A stretch of 64,000 nucleotides of DNA from Alteraurantiacibacter aestuarii. GTDB taxonomy: Bacteria > Pseudomonadota > Alphaproteobacteria > Sphingomonadales > Sphingomonadaceae. Location: contig NZ_WTYY01000001.1 in assembly GCF_009827405.1 (NCBI RefSeq), forward strand, positions 434,001-498,000, read 5' to 3'. Positions 56,779-64,000 of the stretch are shown one piece after another. The notes below the pieces were generated by a model. The model had not been told where the DNA came from. It saw nothing but the letters and a program-made list of their open reading frames with translations, and did no database searches. Each line of letters opens with the position of its first letter. Within the stretch, counting starts at the first letter, position 1. Position numbers and translations under genes: made by a program.

Positions 56779-58860
56779 ATGCTGCGCCAGTACGAACTTG
56801 TTGAACGGGTCCTTGAATATGACCCCGATGCCGATGCGGCGCTGCTCAACCGTGCCTACGTCTATACGGTGCAGAAGCACGGCAGCCAGAAGCGCGCCAG
56901 CGGCGATCCCTATTTCAGCCACCCGGTAGAAGTTGCCGGGTTGATGACCGACCTGAAGCTGGATCAGGCAACCATCATGACCGCGCTGCTCCACGATACG
57001 GTGGAGGACACGCTGGCCACGATCGAGGATATCGAGCTGAATTTCGGCAGCGAAGTGGCGCGGCTGGTGGACGGCGTGACCAAGCTCTCCAAGATCGAGC
57101 AGATGCCGGAGAATGAGCGCGCGGCGGAAAACCTGCGCAAGTTCCTGCTGGCGATGAGCGAGGACCTGCGCGTGCTGCTGGTGAAGCTGGCGGACCGGCT
57201 GCACAACATGCGCACGCTGCATTTCATCAAGAACCCGGAAAAGCGCCACCGCATCGCGCGGGAGACGATGGATATCTATGCCCCGCTGGCAGAGCGTGTG
57301 GGCATGTATGAATATATGCGCGAAATGCAGCTGCTGGCGTTCGAGCAGCTGGAGCCAGAAGCCTATGCCACCATCAACGCCCGGCTGGAGCAGATCCGTT
57401 CCACCGAAGGCGGGCAGGTTGATGCCATCGCGCTCAAGATCAAGCAGGCGCTGGCTGAATCCGGGCTGGATGTGGAAGTGTGGGGGCGCGAAAAACACCC
57501 CTATTCGATCTGGAAAAAGATGGCCGAGCGCCATGTGAGCTTTGAACAGGTCACCGATATCATGGCCTTCCGCGTGCTGACGCGCGATACCGATGATTGC
57601 TACCGCGCGCTGGGCGTGCTGCACCAGACCTGGAAGATGGTGCCCGGACGGTTCAAGGACTTCATCTCCACCCCCAAGACCAATGGCTATCGCTCGCTCC
57701 ACACCACGCTGATCCATGCCGGATCGATGCGTGTGGAAGTGCAGATCCGCACGCGCGAGATGCACCGCACCAATGAATTCGGCCTGGCGGCGCACTGGGC
57801 GTACAAGCAGGAAGACCGGCCCGATGGCGAAGTGGGCTGGCTGCGCGACCTGATCGAGATTGTCGATGCCAGCCATGATGCCGAAGAACTGCTCGAACAC
57901 ACCAAGCTGGCGGTTTACCAGAACCGCATCTTCGCCTTCACGCCCAAGGGCGCGCTGTTCCAGCTGCCCAAGGGATCGACAGCGGTGGATTTTGCATTCG
58001 CCGTCCACACCGATCTTGGCGCGCAGACCGTGGGCGCCAAGATCAATGGCCGGCACATGCCTTTGCGCACACCGCTCAACAATGGCGATGTGGTGGAGAT
58101 CATCAAGGGATCACACGCCCAGCCGCAGCTCAGCTGGCTGGGGTTTGTCGTCACCGGCAAGGCTCGCGCCGCCATTCGCCGCGCGGTGCGGCTGAAGGAA
58201 CGCGGAGAGATTGCCGAAATCGGCACCAAGCTGTTCGAAGAAATTGTCGAGCGTCTGCCTGCCAAGGTGGGAAAGAAGGCAATTTCCGCCGCGCTTGAAC
58301 GGCTGGAGCTGGATCACAAGGAAGACCTGATGTTCGCCATCGGGTCCGCCAAGCTGACCGACCGGGAAGTGATGGAAGCGCTTGTTCCCGGCAGCACCAG
58401 CGATTTGCCAGCCCCGCCCGAACAAGGGCGCGCCATCAGCATCAAGGGGCTGACGGCGGGCATGGGTTTCAGCCTGGCAGACTGCTGCCATCCTGTTCCC
58501 GGCGACCGCATTGTCGGCCTCAGGCGCAAGGGGCAGGGGGTGGAAGTGCACGCCATCGATTGCCTTGAGCTGGCCAATGGCGAGGATGTCGACTGGGTCG
58601 ATCTGTCATGGGGCGAACGCTCTCACGGTGCGGTCGGACGGCTGCATGTCGTGCTGTATAACCGCCCCGGCACTCTGGCTGAAATGGCCGGCGTGTTCGC
58701 CAAGAGCAATGCCAATGTGATGAACCTGGAACTGACCCAGCGCGACGATCCGTTTCACACCTATGAGGTGGATCTGGAAGTGCAGGACCTGGCGCATCTC
58801 ACCCGCATTGTCAGCAGCCTGCGGGCGAGCGACAGCGTGGCACAGGCAGACCGGGTCTGA
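56779..58860 (+). CDS. rsh: bifunctional (p)ppGpp synthetase/hydrolase (RSH)
   Basis: RelA/SpoT-type enzyme of 693 residues. The HD hydrolase domain (SHPVEVAGLMTDLKLD and ALLHDTVEDT) is intact, followed by the synthetase domain (REKHPYSIWKKM, YRSLHTTLI), a TGS domain (FAFTPKGALFQLPKGSTAVDFA), a zinc/CC region (LADCCHPVPGDRIVG) and a C-terminal ACT domain (NRPGTLAEMAGVFAKSNANV). ATG 56779 (MLRQYELVERV) is chosen by homology to sphingomonad Rel proteins; ATG 56758 is an alternative. It diverges from the XRE/YqaJ operon. Confidence 0.95.
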   Translation: MLRQYELVERVLEYDPDADAALLNRAYVYTVQKHGSQKRASGDPYFSHPVEVAGLMTDLKLDQATIMTALLHDTVEDTLATIEDIELNFGSEVARLVDGVTKLSKIEQMPENERAAENLRKFLLAMSEDLRVLLVKLADRLHNMRTLHFIKNPEKRHRIARETMDIYAPLAERVGMYEYMREMQLLAFEQLEPEAYATINARLEQIRSTEGGQVDAIALKIKQALAESGLDVEVWGREKHPYSIWKKMAERHVSFEQVTDIMAFRVLTRDTDDCYRALGVLHQTWKMVPGRFKDFISTPKTNGYRSLHTTLIHAGSMRVEVQIRTREMHRTNEFGLAAHWAYKQEDRPDGEVGWLRDLIEIVDASHDAEELLEHTKLAVYQNRIFAFTPKGALFQLPKGSTAVDFAFAVHTDLGAQTVGAKINGRHMPLRTPLNNGDVVEIIKGSHAQPQLSWLGFVVTGKARAAIRRAVRLKERGEIAEIGTKLFEEIVERLPAKVGKKAISAALERLELDHKEDLMFAIGSAKLTDREVMEALVPGSTSDLPAPPEQGRAISIKGLTAGMGFSLADCCHPVPGDRIVGLRRKGQGVEVHAIDCLELANGEDVDWVDLSWGERSHGAVGRLHVVLYNRPGTLAEMAGVFAKSNANVMNLELTQRDDPFHTYEVDLEVQDLAHLTRIVSSLRASDSVAQADRV

Positions 58861-59225
58861 TGTCTCACATTACCGGGCTCGATCATGTCCAGCTGGCCAT
58901 GCCTGCTGGTGGTGAGGCGCGTGCGCGGGCATTCTATGTCGGCGTGCTGGGCATGGCGGAGTTACCCAAACCTGCCCATCTGGCGGTGAATGGCGGCTGC
59001 TGGTTCACCAGCGGCGATGCGCATATTCATCTGGGCGTGGAGCATGGCTTTGCGCCAGCGCGCAAGGCGCATCCCGCGCTGCTGGTGCACGATCTGCCGG
59101 CCTATGCCGAGCGACTGGAAAGTGCCGGAGTGTCCTTTGCGCCGGGCAAGCCGCTGGATGGCTATGTGCGCGGCGACATTTCCGATCCCTTCGGCAACCG
59201 GATCGAACTGATGCAGCGGCTCTAG
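58860..59225 (+). CDS. VOC-superfamily (glyoxalase-like) protein
   Basis: A 121-residue vicinal-oxygen-chelate protein: GLDHVQLAMPAGGEARARAF at the N-terminus, HLGVEHGFAPARKAHPAL in the centre and DPFGNRIELMQRL at the end, giving the usual His and Glu ligands. The ATG shares bases with the rel stop (TGATG). Its stop overlaps that of the converging serine hydrolase. Substrate unknown. Confidence 0.9.
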   Translation: MSHITGLDHVQLAMPAGGEARARAFYVGVLGMAELPKPAHLAVNGGCWFTSGDAHIHLGVEHGFAPARKAHPALLVHDLPAYAERLESAGVSFAPGKPLDGYVRGDISDPFGNRIELMQRL

Positions 59226-60547
59226 CCTGCCTGCAGTGACAGGTCGGCGGCAATCGCCTCCTCGAAATCGGCGGCGATGGGCCATGTGCTGGCGGGCATG
59301 TACTGGGTGTAGATGGCGCAGCGCCGGCCGCTGACCATGTCCACAAAACCAACCGTCCCGGCGCTTCCGGCCCAGCCATAGGCGCTGTCCATTCCAGCCC
59401 AGCCCAGCCTTCCAGCGGCGCCGAATGCAAATCCTTCCACCCATGATCCCAGCGAAACCGATGGATCGGGCCGCAGGTCCGATGTGCCCAGCTGTACCGC
59501 CGCTGCGGGCAGGATGCGCGTTCCATCCAGCTCGCCCAGATTGGCGACCATGTGCAGGAAGCGGTCATAATCATGCGGAGAGGACACCAGCCCGGTGCCG
59601 CCCATGGGGAAATAGTCATCCCCGGCAAACACCGTGCCCTGCGCAGGATCGAGCAGGACCGGGCTTTCCCCGCGCACGTCATAACTTTCGGTCAACCGGC
59701 TGCGCGCGTCTTCCGGCACGCGGAAGAACGTGCTGTTCATCCCGCAGGGGGCGAAAATCTTGTCAGCCAGGAAGCTCTCGAAATCCTGCCCGCTGACCAC
59801 TTCGATCACCCGCCCGATCACGTCCAGTCCGGTGGAATAGCTCCACTGCGTGCCCGGCTGGTGCGTCAGCGGAAAAGTGGCCAGGCGATCGGCGAATTCG
59901 GTCAGGCTGGTCACCGGCGTGCCCCGCGCCAGTTCCGCTGGCGGGTAGGGGCCAACCAGCCCGGTCACCACGCCTGCGGCCTTCATCGCCTGCGACAGCG
60001 GCCCCTGCTCCACAAAGCTGTATCCCAGGCCGGAGGTGTGGGTGAGCAAGTGGCGGATGGTGATCGGCCGTGCGGCGGGCTCCAGATTATCGGCGGTGAT
60101 CGGGCCGTCATATTCCTTCTGCACCTGCATGTTGGCAAAGGCGGGCAATATCTCGGCCAGCGGCTGGTCGAGCGACAGCCTGCCCTCTTCCACCAGCAGC
60201 ATGGCGGCCATGCCGACAATCGGCTTGGTCATCGAATAGAGGCGATAGATACTGTCAGCATCGCTTTGCCGCTGGCCGCCCAGACGGTCTGTTCCGCCAC
60301 CGATCAGCAGGCTTTCCTCGCCCTTGCCGATCATTGCCAGCATATTGGCGATCATGCCCCGGCTGCGGTAGCGCGCCACCATTGCGGACAGGTAAGGCCA
60401 GTCATCGGCGCTCATCGGCGCGCTGCCGGCGGCGGAGGTGCAACCGGCCAATGGCAATGCGGTCAGCGCCAGTCCCGCGCCCGCCGTGCGGCGCAGCATG
60501 GCGCGCCTTGTGTGCCAGCCCTTGGGGCCGCCGCGTCCGTCCATCAT
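59222..60547 (-). CDS. beta-lactamase-related serine hydrolase
   Basis: A 441-residue protein with a Tat-like/lipoprotein signal (RRAMLRRTAGAGLALTALPLAGC, Cys about 36). The catalytic SxxK motif is SMTK near residue 106 (RLYSMTKPI), with the Tyr motif in WSYSTGLDVIG near 235. It belongs to the class C beta-lactamase/esterase-like family. Probable role is esterase or peptidase activity in the periplasm. It converges with the VOC gene by three shared bases. Confidence 0.9.
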   Translation of the reverse strand: MMDGRGGPKGWHTRRAMLRRTAGAGLALTALPLAGCTSAAGSAPMSADDWPYLSAMVARYRSRGMIANMLAMIGKGEESLLIGGGTDRLGGQRQSDADSIYRLYSMTKPIVGMAAMLLVEEGRLSLDQPLAEILPAFANMQVQKEYDGPITADNLEPAARPITIRHLLTHTSGLGYSFVEQGPLSQAMKAAGVVTGLVGPYPPAELARGTPVTSLTEFADRLATFPLTHQPGTQWSYSTGLDVIGRVIEVVSGQDFESFLADKIFAPCGMNSTFFRVPEDARSRLTESYDVRGESPVLLDPAQGTVFAGDDYFPMGGTGLVSSPHDYDRFLHMVANLGELDGTRILPAAAVQLGTSDLRPDPSVSLGSWVEGFAFGAAGRLGWAGMDSAYGWAGSAGTVGFVDMVSGRRCAIYTQYMPASTWPIAADFEEAIAADLSLQAG

Positions 60548-60586
60548 ATCCCTCTCCCCCTCGCGCTGCCTGCCCGCCTGCTGGGC

Positions 60587-60907
60587 TTATAACAAGGTCA
60601 GCTGCGCCGTAATCTCGTCACCTTCCGCCACACCCTGTGCCCGCCGGGCCACCGCCTTGATCGGCAGGAACCAGCCATAGTCCTGCGGGAAGACGGAAGT
60701 GCTCCACTCGCTGTCGCCCAGCTTCACCTCCACCTTCACCGATCCGAAGCCGCGGCGCTTGCCGCTTTCGATCCGGCGCAGCAGTTCATGGCCGGAAATC
60801 TCCTCCGCCGCCTTGCCTTCGATGCGGATATAGGTTGCCAGAACGCCGCTATCGTTGCGCCAGCCCAGCAATGTGCCCGATACGGTGATCTGGTCGCCGC
60901 TCTGCAT
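60587..60907 (-). CDS. DUF1905-family protein
   Basis: A 106-residue single-domain protein matching DUF1905: GWRNDSGVLATYIRIEG, GFGSVKVEVKLGDSEWSTSVFP and WFLPIKAVARRAQGVAEGDEI. The ATG at 60907 has GGAG with eight-base spacing. It starts five bases after the stop of the cyclophilin gene and so belongs to the same transcript. Function unknown. Confidence 0.88.
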   Translation of the reverse strand: MQSGDQITVSGTLLGWRNDSGVLATYIRIEGKAAEEISGHELLRRIESGKRRGFGSVKVEVKLGDSEWSTSVFPQDYGWFLPIKAVARRAQGVAEGDEITAQLTLL

Positions 60908-60912
60908 CACTT

Positions 60913-61974
60913 CTACTCCGTCAGGGGGTCGATGTGGCGGATCGGCACCGGCACGTTGCAGATGTCCACGCCGCTCGCGGGCACGGTGTAGAAGGCGTCA
61001 TTGCGATTGGCGCGCACTGCCACATAACGGGCGAAGCTTTCGCTTTGGGTGGACAGATACTGGTAGCGCCAATGCTCGGCCTCCTCCGTCTCGCTGGCAA
61101 GCCGGACCGAGAGGATCGGCGTATCCTGATCGCGGCTTTCATACACGCCAGCATCCCCCGTGCCGCGCCTGAGCGTGGAAAGATGCTCGATCCCGTCGAT
61201 CACCCGGCCGACCACGGCGATGTTGCGATCAAGCTGGCGCGGCGCATGGCCGATCACGGCGTAGAGTTCGGAGCCGGTGCCGGTGTCTGGCGCAAGATCG
61301 CGGGCGACGCCGACGGATGCATAGCAGTGGACGGGCCAAGCCGTGGTGCTGCGCTGGGTATCGGGCCCCGACCCCATGGGCCATCCACCAACAAAAGCGG
61401 TTTCCAATGCATAGCTGTCGCCCTTCTGGCGTGCGATCGCTTGCTTGATAGCGTCGGCATTTGGTGCCTCGACAATCTCACCAGTAACAAATTCTTCGAT
61501 CCACATCGATCGGAGCATAGCAGTGAGCGGAAAGACCGCTTGATCGAACTCTGGCGCTGGAGGAAGCACAGAAGCATACTCGCTTTCTGGCGACACCACG
61601 CCCTCCGGCAGCGGCCTGTCCTCGCTCACATCACCCCATTGCGCCACCCAGTTATCGACCACGCGATAGACGCTGGTGCCATCCCACCAATGGGCGCGGG
61701 CGAGGGTGCGGATGTTCTCCACCCACGGCTGGCTGAACGGCGCGGGAATCAGCTGGATCACCACGAAGCGCGGGCTCTCGTCATCACCGGGGGCCAGAAC
61801 CATCACCAGCAGATCGCCGGGATCAATCTCGGTCCATTCCTCCGGCGTGGATGCCGCCACGATGCTGTCGGGCGTTACCGGGTTGGCAGGCGTAATTGGC
61901 GCGGCATTTTCCTGTGCTGCCAGCGGTGTGGCAAAGGCCAGCGAAACGGCGGAGAGAAGGGCAAGGCGGCTCAT
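60913..61974 (-). CDS. periplasmic cyclophilin-type peptidyl-prolyl isomerase
   Basis: A 353-residue secreted cyclophilin-type protein. After a signal peptide (about 1-21) and an N-terminal extension, the isomerase core contains [20 protein letters not shown] (the F-H-R-V region analogue) near 95, [16 protein letters not shown] near 215 and [30 protein letters not shown] near 245-270. Several canonical cyclophilin residues are substituted (Y-R-V-V for F-H-R-V), so activity is uncertain. ATG 61974 is [10 protein letters not shown]. Confidence 0.85.
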   Translation of the reverse strand: MSRLALLSAVSLAFATPLAAQENAAPITPANPVTPDSIVAASTPEEWTEIDPGDLLVMVLAPGDDESPRFVVIQLIPAPFSQPWVENIRTLARAHWWDGTSVYRVVDNWVAQWGDVSEDRPLPEGVVSPESEYASVLPPAPEFDQAVFPLTAMLRSMWIEEFVTGEIVEAPNADAIKQAIARQKGDSYALETAFVGGWPMGSGPDTQRSTTAWPVHCYASVGVARDLAPDTGTGSELYAVIGHAPRQLDRNIAVVGRVIDGIEHLSTLRRGTGDAGVYESRDQDTPILSVRLASETEEAEHWRYQYLSTQSESFARYVAVRANRNDAFYTVPASGVDICNVPVPIRHIDPLTE

Positions 61975-62075
61975 GGCCTGGAGTGTGCCACCGGTATGCG
62001 CGAAGGCAAGGCCTATCCCGCTTGTCATCCGCTCATACTGCGGCTAGTGGCCTGCCTCTGCCAAAACAGGCATGC

Positions 62076-62166
62076 GGAGCGGTGGCCGAGTGGTCGAAGG
62101 CGCACGCCTGGAAAGTGTGTATACGTCAAAAGCGTATCGTGGGTTCGAATCCCACCCGCTCCGCCA
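62076..62166 (+). tRNA. tRNA-Ser (anticodon GGA)
   Basis: The acceptor arm GGAGCGG (62076-62082) pairs with CCGCTCC (62156-62162); discriminator G and encoded CCA end at 62166. The anticodon GGA is at 62110-62112 in loop CTGGAAA. A long variable arm (class II) around 62118-62138 and the T-loop GGTTCGAATCC are present. It lies at the left edge of the mobile region. Confidence 0.97.
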
Positions 62167-62563
62167 CCCACCCCCAGCACTCGTCTCTGGTTTCAGGGAG
62201 GGCGCGCAAGCCCGCGGAACAGGCGGCTTTGCGTGGGCCATTCCGTAACAGCGACATCATTGTGGCCGTCTCCTGGACGATATCAGCCGGCATTTGCGCG
62301 GCCCGTCTCCGGCCGTACCTGCATCGGTCCGGTTTGCCTGTTAAACAGGGCAGAACAGGGAAAAACGTGAATTTGAGCCCGAATACAGGCCATCTGCAGC
62401 AATTTGCGCAAGATTCTACCTGAGAAAATAACGCCTTTTCGGTAGCTTAAAGGGCACGAAAAGCCGTTTTCCTGTTAATCGCCCGAACAGGGTATTTAAA
62501 CCCCCCGAACAGGTGCCTCAATCGCCACTATCAGGGTGTTTGCTCGCCGGAACAGGCGTTTTG
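62167..62563 (+). repeat. array of GAACAGG motifs between tRNA-Ser and a recombinase remnant
   Basis: No gene is visible in these 397 bases. GAACAGG occurs at 62217, 62353, 62485, 62507 and 62550, AAACAGG at 62343, with the inverse CCTGTT at 62337 and 62471; CCTGTTAAACAGG (62337-62349) is a perfect palindrome. Similar aacaggg arrays are common beside recombinase genes in sphingomonad accessory regions. Base composition is lower in GC than the chromosome core. Confidence 0.7.
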
Positions 62564-62933
62564 TTATTGCCCGAACCGCAGCACCTCGCGCTGCCGCGAC
62601 CAGCTCAGCGGCAGCGCGATGTTCCTGAGCACCTCAAGGTTGAGATGATACGGCTGGCGTCCGTCGAGGATCGCCTGCTGGATATCGGGGGCGAGGAAGG
62701 CAAGCCGCAGGATGCCGCGATCGTAGGGAGAGCTCGGGCTGGCACCGAGTATCGGCAGACCCCGCTCGGTGCGGAGCATGGCGTGCGCCTTGCGCAAGGC
62801 AGCAATCAGCACCCGATCGGGCTGCGCGGCAGGCGTAGCGCCGCGCGCGATCATGCGCCGCCCACCGCGCAGCGGCAGCGCTAGAGGAAGGAGGATGGTC
62901 GCGCTGTCCCTGGCCTCATGGAGCAGGCGCTCT
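62564..62933 (-). pseudogene. C-terminal fragment of a serine recombinase-type protein, truncated by IS6
   Basis: The minus-strand frame ends with a region (LRLAFLAPDIQQAILDGRQP, preceded by LIAALRKAHAMLR) that matches the C-terminal part of resolvase-like recombinases of sphingomonad islands. The N-terminal catalytic domain is absent. The frame runs on rightwards for about 25 residues antisense into the IS6 element and then ends, so the true gene was cut at about 62933. Confidence 0.7.
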
Positions 62934-62993
62934 GGTCCTGTCAGAGCAAATGCACCGGCTAGCGAAATGCGCGTGATCGGGTAGGGCAGGGTG

Positions 62994-63710
62994 ATGCCCA
63001 GACCCAAGAAAGCAGCCAGTCCGTTTCGCTATTTCAACTCTTCACCTGAGGTGATCCGCCTGGTCGTGATGATGTACGTGCGCTTTCCGCTGAGCTTGCG
63101 GAACGTGGAAGACCTGCTGTTCGAGCGGGGTATCGACATCTGCCATGAGGCCGTGCGTCACTGGTGGAACCGGTTCGGTCCGCTGTTCGCAGCCGATGTG
63201 CAGCGCCAGCGGGTAAGCCGGATGCGAGGGTTTCGGCAATGGAAGTGGCACCTCGATGAGGTCTACGTGAAGATCAACGGCGAGATGCATTACCTGTGGC
63301 GCGCGGTCGACCAGGAGGGCGAGATCCTCGAGAGCTACGTCACGAAGACCCGCGACAAGAAAGCTGCGCTGCGGTTCATGAAGAAGGCGCTGAAGCGCCA
63401 CGGCTCGCCGGCGGAGATCACCACCGACGGTCTGCGCTCGTACCGGGCGGCAATGAGCGACCTCGGCAACACCGACAAGCAGGAGGTGGGACGCTGGGCC
63501 AACAACCGGGTGGAGAACAGCCATCTGCCGTTCCGACGACGAGAGCGGGCCATGCTGAGATTTCGACAGATGAAGAGCTTACAGAAGTTCGCCTCGGTTC
63601 ACGCCAACGTCCACAACCATTTCAATCAAGAACGCCACCTGATCGACCGACAGACATACAAGACCCGCCGCTCGGCCGCCCTGGCCGAGTGGCAGAACCT
63701 CATGGCCTGA
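62994..63710 (+). CDS. IS6-family transposase
   Basis: A 238-residue DDE transposase of the IS6 family. The catalytic triad is seen as Asp in WHLDEVYVKI, Asp in TTDGLRSY and Glu in NNRVENSHL. The opening RYFNSSPEVIRLVVMMYVRFPLSLRNVEDLL is typical. ATG 62994 is preferred; GTG 62991 is possible. The reading frame is intact, so it may be active. Confidence 0.95.
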   Translation: MPRPKKAASPFRYFNSSPEVIRLVVMMYVRFPLSLRNVEDLLFERGIDICHEAVRHWWNRFGPLFAADVQRQRVSRMRGFRQWKWHLDEVYVKINGEMHYLWRAVDQEGEILESYVTKTRDKKAALRFMKKALKRHGSPAEITTDGLRSYRAAMSDLGNTDKQEVGRWANNRVENSHLPFRRRERAMLRFRQMKSLQKFASVHANVHNHFNQERHLIDRQTYKTRRSAALAEWQNLMA

Positions 63711-63751
63711 TCGACGCGCCATCAAGACACGGTTATGTCGATCGGAGACGA

Positions 63752-63797
63752 GTTGCGATTAGACTGACAGCACCGTTGCGATTGGACTGACAGCACC
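63752..63797 (+). repeat. 23-bp tandem duplicate of the IS6 right end
   Basis: The 23-bp sequence starting gttgcgatt and ending gactgacagcacc is repeated head to tail (63752-63774, 63775-63797) with one base difference. A third, diverged copy ends near 63905. Confidence 0.9.
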
Positions 63798-63799
63798 CT

Positions 63800-63907
63800 G
63801 CCGCTCAATCGCCTTGGCTGAGTGGCAGTTCCTCATGGCCCGATCAACGCGACATAAAGACACAGCTCCGTCAATCGGAGGCGAGTTGCGATTAGTCTGG
63901 CAGCGTT
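63800..63907 (+). mobile_element. remnant of a second, related IS6 right end
   Basis: About 108 bases resemble the 3' end of the intact IS6 element (from ccttggctgagtggcag to the attagtctggcagcg terminus) at roughly 80% identity. There is no transposase upstream, so it is a decayed copy or a recombination scar. Confidence 0.8.
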
Positions 63908-63977
63908 CTATTCACAGGCGGGCCACAAACGTGTTCTGGCGGCACACACAATAACAAAACCGTGGCACTGGGGGAGT

Positions 63978-64000
63978 ATGACAGTTTTCATCGATGACGA
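63978..64000 (+). CDS. possible start of an IS3-type transposase OrfB, cut by the window end
   Basis: Only MTVFIDD is visible, from ATG 63978 with a G-rich stretch (GGGGGAG) directly before it. The opening resembles IS3-family OrfB proteins (M-x-x-FID-x-HR). Seven residues are too few for a firm call. Confidence 0.25.

Larger units (their letters stand above)
62934..63797 (+). mobile_element. IS6-family insertion sequence
   Basis: An inferred left end at 62934-62956 matches the inverted right end (63775-63797) at 17 of 23 bases, beginning GGTnCTGTCAG. The transposase lies inside. The 23-bp right end is present twice in tandem (63752-63774 and 63775-63797), so the boundary could also be 63774. 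No flanking 8-bp target duplication was found (ggcgctct versus ctgccgct). Confidence 0.8.

Noticed and set aside
62167..62563. GAACAGG motif array considered as CRISPR or as replication iterons
   Set aside because: Motifs are only 6-7 bases and irregularly spaced, and there is no rep gene or cas gene nearby.

Overview
The window is a GC-rich bacterial chromosome segment with dense, short-spaced genes. Several features point to an alphaproteobacterium of the order Sphingomonadales, probably Erythrobacteraceae: the alphaproteobacterial type of SspB, a Rel enzyme opening MLRQYELVERV, a DUF6491 lipoprotein, fused gallate-type extradiol dioxygenases, many small sphingomonad-type membrane proteins and the ybgC-tolQRAB-pal layout. 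The family assignment is inference from protein character, not a search.

Left part (1-14 kb): a TPP riboswitch precedes a small membrane protein gene and thiC. A low-GC two-gene cassette follows (ParA-like ATPase plus a partner with an ATGA overlap). Then come housekeeping and stress genes: IMPACT/YigZ, a ribosome hibernation-type protein, fasciclin lipoprotein, K+ channel-like protein, DUF188, PhnA/YjdM, cold-shock protein, cupin, pyroglutamyl peptidase and a lipoprotein S41 peptidase.

Middle part (14-34 kb): a YbhB protein, a SWIB protein, and two paralogous gallate-dioxygenase-type enzymes around an aldehyde dehydrogenase, which suggests breakdown of lignin-type aromatics. Next are an ABC-F ATPase, a membrane protein/XRE regulator pair with its own palindromic operator, and a run of small minus-strand genes. 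A 1103-residue trimeric autotransporter adhesin follows, whose stalk holds 66 uninterrupted six-residue repeats in five super-modules. An M19 dipeptidase, dapD and a lipidated subtilisin autotransporter (NalP/SphB1 type) close this part.

Right-middle (33.6-52.6 kb): gmk, sspB, a histidine cluster (hisB-hisH-hisA-small membrane protein-hisF-PEP-CTERM-like microprotein-hisE), a HIT protein, the complete Tol-Pal operon, a J-domain protein coupled to an alpha/beta hydrolase, a TbpB-like lipoprotein, an SLC13 transporter, infC with an apparent AUA start codon, pdeM and hemF.

Right part (52.6-64 kb): two translationally coupled minus-strand operons, one with a YqcI/YcgG haem-type enzyme and a DUF1989 protein, the other with a membrane protein, an XRE regulator and a YqaJ-type nuclease behind two abutting 18-bp palindromes. 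These lie next to the (p)ppGpp synthetase/hydrolase gene. A serine hydrolase and a cyclophilin follow. A tRNA-Ser(GGA) gene then marks the edge of an accessory region with a GAACAGG motif array, a truncated recombinase, an IS6-family element, a second IS6 end remnant and possibly the start of another IS. No rRNA genes or CRISPR arrays were seen.

The best candidates for something undescribed are the hexad-repeat adhesin, the twin-palindrome membrane/XRE/YqaJ operon, the YqcI/DUF1989 operon, the ParA cassette, and a recurrent habit of short tandem repeats sitting just after stop codons.
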